A stretch of DNA of 9,681 nucleotides from Clostridia bacterium (GTDB taxonomy: Bacteria > Bacillota > Clostridia > Oscillospirales > Acutalibacteraceae). The notes beneath the pieces are model-generated. The model searched no databases, was not told where the DNA came from, and saw only the letters and a list, made by a program, of their open reading frames with translations. Below are positions 4,900 to 9,681 of this stretch, one piece after another. The stretch is taken from NCBI GenBank assembly GCA_017614275.1, contig JAGACE010000166.1, positions 1 through 9,681 on the forward strand, read 5' to 3'. The position numbers and the translations under genes are program-made. Numbering within the stretch: the stretch's first letter is position 1; each line of letters begins with the position of its first letter.

Positions 4900-6897
4900 A
4901 TGGATGAAAAAATGCTGACCCTTGCGAAGAGAGTCATCGCTGCTCTCCGCGGAGATACCGACTCGTACAAAGTGCTGTTCGAAGAGGCTGCTCCGTATGT
5001 CTGGGAGATCTGCAAAAAGTATTTCCTGGATGACGACGAGGCGAAGACCGCACTCGAGACGACCTTCGGAACCGTCGCGGAGAAATTCGCTGATCAGAAA
5101 GACCCGACCGATTTCCTGGGCTGGGTCACTCGGATCGCTCACCTGACCTGCGCCGATCAGGCTGCCAAAGTCGGCGGTCTGGCTGACGCCGAAGTCAAAG
5201 ACCTCGACCTGCTCTCTCTTGCCGATTACAAGAAAGAGAAGAAGGACGGCGTCCTGACCTTCGCAACGGTCAAAGACCTTACCGCAAAACTGCTCACCGC
5301 GCTCCCGCTTCGTCAGAAGGCTGAGCTCCTCCTCTGGAACGAAGGCTACTCTGTCGCGGAGATCGCGAAACAGCTGGGCATCTCTCCCGGATCTGTCGTC
5401 GGCGGCCTGAACATCGCCAAGACGAAGGTCGAGGACGAGACTGCTGCCTGGGAGAAAGAGGGCTTCGATTACACGAAGTATGCCGCTTCCCCCATGAGCT
5501 TCTTCACCCGTCTGATGCGTGAGAAGTTCGACGGCGATTACATCTACACTCTGCCTGAGGACAAGGGCTGGAGCTGGACCTCCATCTGGGACGGCATCTC
5601 CGGCAAACTGAAATGGCCGGCACTGGGCGTCGGCGCTGCTGCTGCCGCCGGTCTCGTCGGCAAATTCGGCGACCTCGACCTCGACCTGCCGGGCTTCGAC
5701 TGGAAAGCGAAACTCGCGGACGCGAAGATCGATCTTCCGGACGTCGACCTGCCGAAAGTCGATGTCGACCTGCCGAAAGTGGACGTCGATCTGCCGAAGG
5801 TGGATGTGGACGCCAAACTTCCGGACGTCGATGTAGACGTCAAGAAACCCGATGTCGATCTTGGTAAAGTCGGCGCCGTGGGTGCCGCCGCTGCTGCGGG
5901 CGCCGCTGCTGTCGCCGCCAAAGCCAAGGACGTCAAACTTCCCGATGTCGACCTCAAGAAACCCGACATCGACCTGCCCGACGTGGACCTCAAAGCCAAA
6001 GCGGCCGACATCAAGGCCGACTATGATGAGGCGAAAGACAAGGCTGCTGCCGTCATCGCCGACAAAGAAGGCAAGAAGAAGGGTCTGGCCGGCTTCTGGA
6101 AATGGCTCCTGCCGCTCCTGGCCGCGCTCCTGCTCCTCGGCCTGCTGCTCGGCGGTCTGAAGGGCTGCAACAAGACCGGCAAACTCGACGGCGACGTCGA
6201 TATCAAGACCCCGGCCGTCACGGTCAAGGTCCCCGATGCCGAAGTCGTGAAAGACGGCGATCTCGACGCTTATCTCGTCGACGCCGACGTCAAGACGAAG
6301 ACCGTTCCGGTCACCGTCGACGGCTCCATCCTGAACATCGGCACCAACGATGTCGGCAGATTCCTCACCGGTCTGAACGTCATCAACACCAACCCGCTCG
6401 CCTATGTCATCGCTCATACCAGCGACAAGGCATCCGACCTCGCGAAGTACGCCTACACCTTCGCCTGCATTCCCGAAGTTGCGGACGGCACTCTGACCGA
6501 GCTGAAATTCACGGATGCTCTGGGCGCGGACAAATCCTTCCAGTTCAAGGCTGCTGACGGCGTGCTGAACGAAGTCACCCTGGCCGACCCGAACGGCGAC
6601 GCCATCGAGACCGCGAAGTACAACTATGCTGACGGCACTCTCCAGTCCGTCACCGTCGGTTCCGAGACCCTGAACTATCTGGAAGACGTCACCCCGACCA
6701 AGACCGAGAAGGACGAGGCCAACAACCTCACCAAGGTCTATGTGGGCGACAACTGGGTCACCTGCCGCGAGGATGCGAACGGCAACGTCGACCTCATCAC
6801 CTATGACTGGAACGGCAAGACCGGAGCTCGTGCGTTCGCTTACAACGACGAAGGCTCCCTGAAGACCTATTCCAGCTTCCTCGACATCATGAAGTAA
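4900..6897 (+). CDS. Membrane-tethered ECF-sigma-like protein with LPKVDVD repeat stalk
   Basis: A 665-residue multidomain protein; GAGGTGA lies 7 nt before ATG. Residues 1-90 look like sigma-70 region 2: DSYKVLFEEA, KYFLDDDEA and FLGWVTRIAHLTCAD, matching the FxxWLxxIAxNxxxD pattern of ECF sigma factors. Residues about 125-178 resemble region 4, with a helix-turn-helix YSVAEIAKQLGISPGSVVGGL (150-170). A segment EKEGFDYTKYAASPMSFFTRLM (185-206) is shared with the next gene. Next come an Ala/Gly block (241-254), acidic repeats built on LPKVDVD (258-320), a second Ala/Gly block (323-340), more LPDVDLK repeats (347-365), basic GKKKG and a strong membrane helix (399-421). The C-terminal 240 residues are beta-rich with vaguely YD-repeat-like strands. 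The likely topology is sigma module inside, C-terminal domain outside. The function is inferred, not known: a sigma-like regulator anchored at the membrane. It could also be a scaffold that no longer works as a sigma factor. Confidence 0.75.
   Translation: MDEKMLTLAKRVIAALRGDTDSYKVLFEEAAPYVWEICKKYFLDDDEAKTALETTFGTVAEKFADQKDPTDFLGWVTRIAHLTCADQAAKVGGLADAEVKDLDLLSLADYKKEKKDGVLTFATVKDLTAKLLTALPLRQKAELLLWNEGYSVAEIAKQLGISPGSVVGGLNIAKTKVEDETAAWEKEGFDYTKYAASPMSFFTRLMREKFDGDYIYTLPEDKGWSWTSIWDGISGKLKWPALGVGAAAAAGLVGKFGDLDLDLPGFDWKAKLADAKIDLPDVDLPKVDVDLPKVDVDLPKVDVDAKLPDVDVDVKKPDVDLGKVGAVGAAAAAGAAAVAAKAKDVKLPDVDLKKPDIDLPDVDLKAKAADIKADYDEAKDKAAAVIADKEGKKKGLAGFWKWLLPLLAALLLLGLLLGGLKGCNKTGKLDGDVDIKTPAVTVKVPDAEVVKDGDLDAYLVDADVKTKTVPVTVDGSILNIGTNDVGRFLTGLNVINTNPLAYVIAHTSDKASDLAKYAYTFACIPEVADGTLTELKFTDALGADKSFQFKAADGVLNEVTLADPNGDAIETAKYNYADGTLQSVTVGSETLNYLEDVTPTKTEKDEANNLTKVYVGDNWVTCREDANGNVDLITYDWNGKTGARAFAYNDEGSLKTYSSFLDIMK
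5749..5811 (+). repeat. Three tandem 21-bp repeats encoding LPKVDVD
   Basis: Three back-to-back 21-nt units encode LPKVDVD at residues 284-290, 291-297 and 298-304, with synonymous drift between copies. They sit in a longer degenerate tract (5671-5988) encoding LPDVD, KKPDVDL and similar units. Drift at synonymous sites with unchanged peptide suggests the repeat is old and the protein sequence is selected. Confidence 0.85.
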
Positions 6898-6913
6898 ATC
6901 GCCTGAGCGATTT
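6896..6913 (+). other. Small hairpin at the stop codon
   Basis: AAATCGC (6896-6902) and GCGATTT (6907-6913) flank CTGA, overlapping the stop codon of the tethered sigma-like gene. It lacks its own T tail. It may protect the 3' end or may be incidental. Confidence 0.35.
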
Positions 6914-6930
6914 GCCTGAAGCACAAAAAC

Positions 6931-6963
6931 CCCTCCGACGGGCTCCCGCCGGAGGGATTTTTT
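6931..6963 (+). terminator. Terminator after the tethered sigma-like gene
   Basis: CCCTCCG (6931-6937) pairs with CGGAGGG (6950-6956), with inner pairing past an A/C mismatch, followed by ATTTTTT (6957-6963). An A5 run precedes the stem. The two sigma-like genes are thus separate transcripts, barring readthrough. Confidence 0.85.
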
Positions 6964-7004
6964 GTTTCTTCGGTTTGCCGCTGTCTCCCGAAGCCAAAAT
7001 CCTG

Positions 7005-7010
7005 TATAAT
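7005..7010 (+). promoter_or_regulatory. -10 box for the second sigma-like gene
   Basis: A perfect TATAAT lies 44 bp before ATG 7055. No good -35 box is found 16-18 bp upstream (the sequence there is TGTCTC), so the promoter may be weak, activator-dependent, or served by another sigma factor. Confidence 0.5.
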
Positions 7011-7041
7011 GGGGACAAAGGGATCGTTACACAAAAAGTAT

Positions 7042-7047
7042 GGGGAG
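7042..7047 (+). promoter_or_regulatory. Ribosome binding site that selects ATG 7055
   Basis: GGGGAG lies 7 nt before ATG 7055. It overlaps the other in-frame ATG at 7040, which itself has no good site in front. The start of the second sigma-like gene is therefore placed at 7055. Confidence 0.7.
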
Positions 7048-7054
7048 ATCAGTC

Positions 7055-8194
7055 ATGAAGGAAGAGAGCAAGATCCGTTATACCGACGCCGTGAACGGCG
7101 CCCGGAACGGCGACGAGGACTCGTTCGAGTTCCTGTACAACGAGAGCGTGAAGCACTGCCGCGCCCTCTGCATGAAATATTATGACCCGGCCACGGAAGC
7201 CGGCCGACAGAAGGTCGATTCCGCGGTGGGGGAGATCTATGTCCGTCTGTACGACCGCATCAAGCGGCTGTCCGACCCGGAGGACTTTCCCATCCTGTTG
7301 CACTCCCTGACCCGGGATATCTGCCAGAAGGGGAAGGGACGCAAGAGCACGCTGGGCCTGTCCGCGGAGCCCTATCTGTCCGTGGGCGCCGAGGGCGGCG
7401 AACCGGCCGCGCTGGTGACGGCGGAGGCCTGCCGGAAAGAAGTGCACACGGAGACCACCCCTGAGAACGAGACGCTGGGCGAGCTGGTCCTGTCCACGCT
7501 GCACGGGATGACGGCGGACGAGCGCCTGGCGATCCTTCGGTGGAACGACAACGACGGCGGCGTCATGGCGGAACCGCTCCTGCTGCGGGAGGCCTTCATC
7601 AAGGCCGAGAAAGCCGTCATGGCCCTGGAGGAGAAGCGCGGCTTCCGGGCCCGGGATTTCGCGAAGTCCCGCCTCTCGTTCTTCAACCTGATGCTGGATC
7701 TCTACGACCGCTACTATCAGGCGTCTTCGCTCGACTGGGCCGAGGCGGCGGAGCCCGCCGCAGCCACGCTGCTGGACGACGCCGCGCCCGAGGCGGTGCG
7801 GAAGACCAAGGGCGCGTCCCCGGCATCGTTCCCGATCATCTGGAACGCCATCCGCCAGAATTTCTACCTGCAGAACACCATGGAGCTCCCGGGCGGCATG
7901 GCCGCGCTGGCCAGAGCCGGACAGGAGGAGCCCGACGAGGACTACCACGTCTACCTGGACGGGGAAGAAGCAGAGGAAGAGGCCGACTCCGGGGAGCCGG
8001 CCAGGGCGAAAAAGTCCTTCCTGAAGAGCGGGTGGGGCAGAGCGCACCTGGGCCTGCTGCTGGTGGCGCTCATCCTGGCGGGCGTCATCGCCACCGCGGG
8101 GCAGCACACGTCCCATGCGAAGGCTCCCGGGAACATTTCTGTGCAAAGTGACGTTTTTCTCTTCGAACAATCGTTTGAATTTAACGGTTCGTAA
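7055..8194 (+). CDS. Divergent paralogue of the tethered sigma-like protein, degenerate HTH
   Basis: A 379-residue protein not assignable to a named family. Residues about 8-95 align with region 2 of the preceding protein: GDEDSFEFLYNE against GDTDSYKVLFEE, CMKYYD against CKKYFL, and SDPEDFPILLHSLTRDIC against KDPTDFLGWVTRIAHLTC. Residues 140-190 occupy the region-4 position (ERLAILRWNDNDGG against AELLLWNEGYS), but the helix-turn-helix is shortened and no longer recognisable. The shared segment follows as EKRGFRARDFAKSRLSFFNLML (193-214). A mixed linker ends in an acidic run (291-314), then basic RAKK and a membrane helix (331-348). Only about 31 residues lie beyond it, the last 20 encoded by AT-rich DNA. 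Predicted topology: N-terminus inside. It probably does not bind DNA as a sigma factor and may modulate its neighbour; this is inference. The C-terminus may be truncated. Confidence 0.7.
   Translation: MKEESKIRYTDAVNGARNGDEDSFEFLYNESVKHCRALCMKYYDPATEAGRQKVDSAVGEIYVRLYDRIKRLSDPEDFPILLHSLTRDICQKGKGRKSTLGLSAEPYLSVGAEGGEPAALVTAEACRKEVHTETTPENETLGELVLSTLHGMTADERLAILRWNDNDGGVMAEPLLLREAFIKAEKAVMALEEKRGFRARDFAKSRLSFFNLMLDLYDRYYQASSLDWAEAAEPAAATLLDDAAPEAVRKTKGASPASFPIIWNAIRQNFYLQNTMELPGGMAALARAGQEEPDEDYHVYLDGEEAEEEADSGEPARAKKSFLKSGWGRAHLGLLLVALILAGVIATAGQHTSHAKAPGNISVQSDVFLFEQSFEFNGS
8164..8177. promoter_or_regulatory. LexA/SOS-box-like site
   Basis: CGAAC-AATC-GTTTG closely resembles the Gram-positive LexA box (CGAAC-N4-GTTYG/C). 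It lies inside the 3' end of the second sigma-like gene and about 270 bp past the rarA stop, so no promoter it would control is evident. A chance match is possible. Confidence 0.3.
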
Positions 8195-8403
8195 TGAAGG
8201 GCTGTCAAGCGGAATTTTTTCCACATAAAAACCGGAAACCGTGAAACGCCCATCAGTACGTGATTTTCCGATTTTGTTTCTAACAATTCCACAGAGTTTT
8301 CAACTTTTATACGCAGGAAAATTATACGGATAGTTATATTTGACCTCTGTCAAGTACGTTTTCCGCAAAAATTCGTCCTTGACATCTACAAAAAGTGATA
8401 TCT
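8195..8403. other. AT-rich convergent gap with several small palindromes
   Basis: No convincing gene is present. A hand count gives 78 G+C of 209 bases (37%), far below the flanking genes. It contains TTGAC-CTCT-GTCAA (8340-8353), TGTCAAG/CTTGACA arms 23 nt apart (8348-8354 and 8378-8384), a further direct copy of CTGTCAAG (8202-8209 and 8347-8354), and two one-mismatch DnaA-box-like 9-mers, TTTTCCACA (8217-8225) and TTATACGCA (8307-8315). It lies between converging genes. Confidence 0.6.
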
Positions 8404-8432
8404 AAAGGCCTGAGCATTCCGCTCAGGCCTTT
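8404..8432. terminator. Bidirectional terminator between converging genes
   Basis: AAAGGCCTGAGC (8404-8415) and GCTCAGGCCTTT (8421-8432) form a perfect 12-bp stem around ATTCC, 3 nt from the rarA stop. It serves rarA on the minus strand and could stop plus-strand transcripts arriving from 8194. Confidence 0.8.
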
Positions 8433-8435
8433 TGC

Positions 8436-9681
8436 TTATTGATTTCCTTTGATTTTGTCCCAGTAGGCCTTCGCGGCCTGCTCCGCTTTGTTGGGTCCGG
8501 GTTCGTAATAGGTGGTCCCTTCCAGGGCGTCCGGCAGGTACTGCTGGTACGTCCAGTGGTCCGGATAATCGTGCGGGTAGAGGTAGAACTGTCCCTTGAC
8601 CTCCCGGTCCTCTCCGTCGAAGTGCTTGTTCTGCAGCTGACGGGGGATGGGACCGGAGCGTCCGGCGGTCAGGTCCGCCATGGCGGCGTCGATGGCTTTG
8701 TTGCCGGAGTTGGACTTCGGGCTCGTGGCCACCAGGATGACGGCGTCCGCCAGCGGGATCCGCGCTTCCGGCAGTCCGACCTGCAGCGCGATGTCGCAGG
8801 CGGCTTTGACGATGGGGATGATCTGGGGATAGGCGAGACCTACGTCCTCGCAGGCGCAGACCAGGAGCCGGCGGATGGCGGACGGCAGGTCGCCGGCCTC
8901 CAGCAGACGGCCGAGGTAGTGGATGGCCGCGTCCGGGTCCGAGCCGCGCAGGGACTTCTGATAGGCGGAGACGATGTCGTAGTGGTCATCTCCGGCCCGA
9001 TCGTACCGCATGGCGGACTTCGCGGTGATCTGCTCGATGAGGTCGAGGCTCACGGAGACGGTCGGCGGGTCGCCCTCGCCGGGGCCGGCCGCCATGGAAC
9101 AGAGCTCCACGGTGGTGATGGCTTTGCGCACATCGCCTCCGGCGGCCTGGGCGATGGCAAAGGCCACGTCCTCGGGCACGTCGTAGGTGATGCCGTTCTC
9201 CTCGCCGACGAAGCGGAACGCGCGTTCCACCGCCGGCCGGATGTCCTCCGACGTCACGCTCTTGAACTCGAAGACCGAGCAGCGCGAGATGACCGCGTTG
9301 TAGACATAGAAGTACGGGTTCTCCGTGGTGGAGGCGATCATCGTGATGTCGCCGCTCTCCAGGTATTCGAGCAGGCTCTGCTGCTGCTTTTTGTTGAAGT
9401 ACTGGATCTCATCCAGGTACAGAAGGATGCCGTTGGGCGCGGCGAGCGTGCCGACGTCGGCCACCATGTCTTTGATGTCCGCGATGCCGGACGTGGTGGC
9501 GTTGAGCCGGTACAGCTTTTTGTTGGTCTCCCGGGCGATGATGTTCGCCAGGGTCGTCGTGCCGACCCCGGAGGGGCCGTAAAAGATGAGGTTCGGAACG
9601 TCCCCGGACTCCACGATGCGCCGCAGGGCCTTCCCGGGCCCCAGCAGGTGCTGCTGGCCGACGATCTCGTCGAGCGTCTGC
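8436..9681 (-). CDS. rarA: RarA (MgsA) replication-associated recombination ATPase, 5' end outside window
   Basis: RarA is an AAA+ ATPase of the clamp-loader clade that acts at stalled replication forks. The visible 414 residues run from QTLDEIVGQQHLLGPGK at the window edge to the stop at 8436; only about 10-20 N-terminal residues should be missing. GTG 9614 is an internal codon, not the start, because family sequence continues upstream. Motifs: Walker A region YGPSGVGTTTLA, Walker B LLYLDEI, the QYFNKKQQQSLL helix, sensor 1 ASTTENP, and an arginine-finger SRC. The C-terminal tetramerisation part contains KSLRGSDPDAAIHYLGRLLEAGD, EDVGLAYP and GNKAIDAAMADL. Everything fits RarA except that the Walker A lysine is a threonine (ACG codon, 9558-9560). 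It is transcribed convergently with the rest of the window and ends at a strong terminator. Confidence 0.94.
   Translation of the reverse strand, partial: QTLDEIVGQQHLLGPGKALRRIVESGDVPNLIFYGPSGVGTTTLANIIARETNKKLYRLNATTSGIADIKDMVADVGTLAAPNGILLYLDEIQYFNKKQQQSLLEYLESGDITMIASTTENPYFYVYNAVISRCSVFEFKSVTSEDIRPAVERAFRFVGEENGITYDVPEDVAFAIAQAAGGDVRKAITTVELCSMAAGPGEGDPPTVSVSLDLIEQITAKSAMRYDRAGDDHYDIVSAYQKSLRGSDPDAAIHYLGRLLEAGDLPSAIRRLLVCACEDVGLAYPQIIPIVKAACDIALQVGLPEARIPLADAVILVATSPKSNSGNKAIDAAMADLTAGRSGPIPRQLQNKHFDGEDREVKGQFYLYPHDYPDHWTYQQYLPDALEGTTYYEPGPNKAEQAAKAYWDKIKGNQ

Noticed and set aside
4765..6924. A 719-codon open frame on the minus strand opposite the tethered sigma-like gene
   Set aside because: It is the antisense shadow of the GC-rich, repeat-bearing plus-strand gene, has no ribosome site or family motif, and runs across the promoter and terminators of the plus strand.
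7049..8224. A 391-codon minus-strand frame opposite the second sigma-like gene
   Set aside because: Antisense shadow in GC-rich DNA; its composition is arginine/glutamine/valine-biased and no domain is visible, while the plus-strand frame aligns with its neighbour.
7951..8292. Minus-strand frame starting at a GTG in the AT-rich gap
   Set aside because: The first ~55 codons look less biased than typical shadows, but there is no ribosome site before the GTG and most of the frame is antisense to the coding plus strand.
8217..8315. Chromosomal replication origin
   Set aside because: Two DnaA-like 9-mers in an AT-rich gap are suggestive, but both have a mismatch, there is no dnaA, dnaN or rpmH nearby, and the genes converge here rather than diverge.
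8319..8345. XerC/XerD dif site
   Set aside because: Convergent genes and partly symmetric AAATTATAC/GTTATATTT arms prompted a check, but the conserved XerD arm TTATGTAAACT is not present.
8379..8406. Plus-strand promoter TTGACA with TCTAAA at 16 bp
   Set aside because: Although the -35 is perfect, the -10 is weak and overlaps the terminator stem, so any transcript would end almost at once; the TTGACA is better explained as an arm of the palindrome.

Overview
The window looks like a chromosomal segment from a GC-rich member of the Clostridia, probably a gut Oscillospirales/Ruminococcaceae-type bacterium. This is inference: it rests on the high GC of the genes, mixed ATG/GTG/TTG starts behind strong AGGAGG-type ribosome sites, sigma-A promoters with TATAAT boxes, compact Rho-independent terminators, and the gene families present. 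No rRNA, tRNA, CRISPR array or transposase was seen.

Layout. (1) 1-1093: a secreted CAP-domain protein and a small two-repeat DUF1508 (YegP-type) protein with its own promoter. (2) 1070-3222: a flavin/redox cluster, apbE (lipoprotein FAD:protein FMN transferase), a membrane-anchored NusG-domain-II protein and a Gx-family membrane protein. It is driven by a promoter embedded in the preceding terminator, and an 89-nt fold-back element sits between its last two genes. (3) 3235-4756: a MATE efflux transporter behind two C/G palindromes that overlap its promoter. (4) 4766-8194: two consecutive genes for distantly similar proteins, each with a sigma-70-like N-terminal half, a conserved 'GF...SFF' segment and a C-terminal transmembrane helix. 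(5) 8131-8403: a sharply AT-rich segment covering the 3' end of the second of these genes and the convergent gap. (6) 8436-9681: rarA on the minus strand, running off the right edge.

The most unusual part is region 4. The first protein (665 aa) joins an ECF-sigma-like module to a heptapeptide LPKVDVD repeat tract, a strong transmembrane helix and a roughly 240-residue outside domain. This would be a membrane-tethered sigma-like regulator. Its neighbour (379 aa) keeps the same plan, but its region-4 helix-turn-helix is degenerate and its outside part is reduced to a short tail encoded by AT-rich DNA. The two may form a sensing or regulatory pair; this is inference from architecture and adjacency.

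In region 2, ApbE attaches FMN to extracytoplasmic proteins and the other two gene families are commonly found near apbE in Firmicutes, so the cluster probably supports extracytoplasmic flavin/electron transfer; no obvious flavinylation target is encoded in the window. RarA is typical except that its Walker A lysine is read as threonine.
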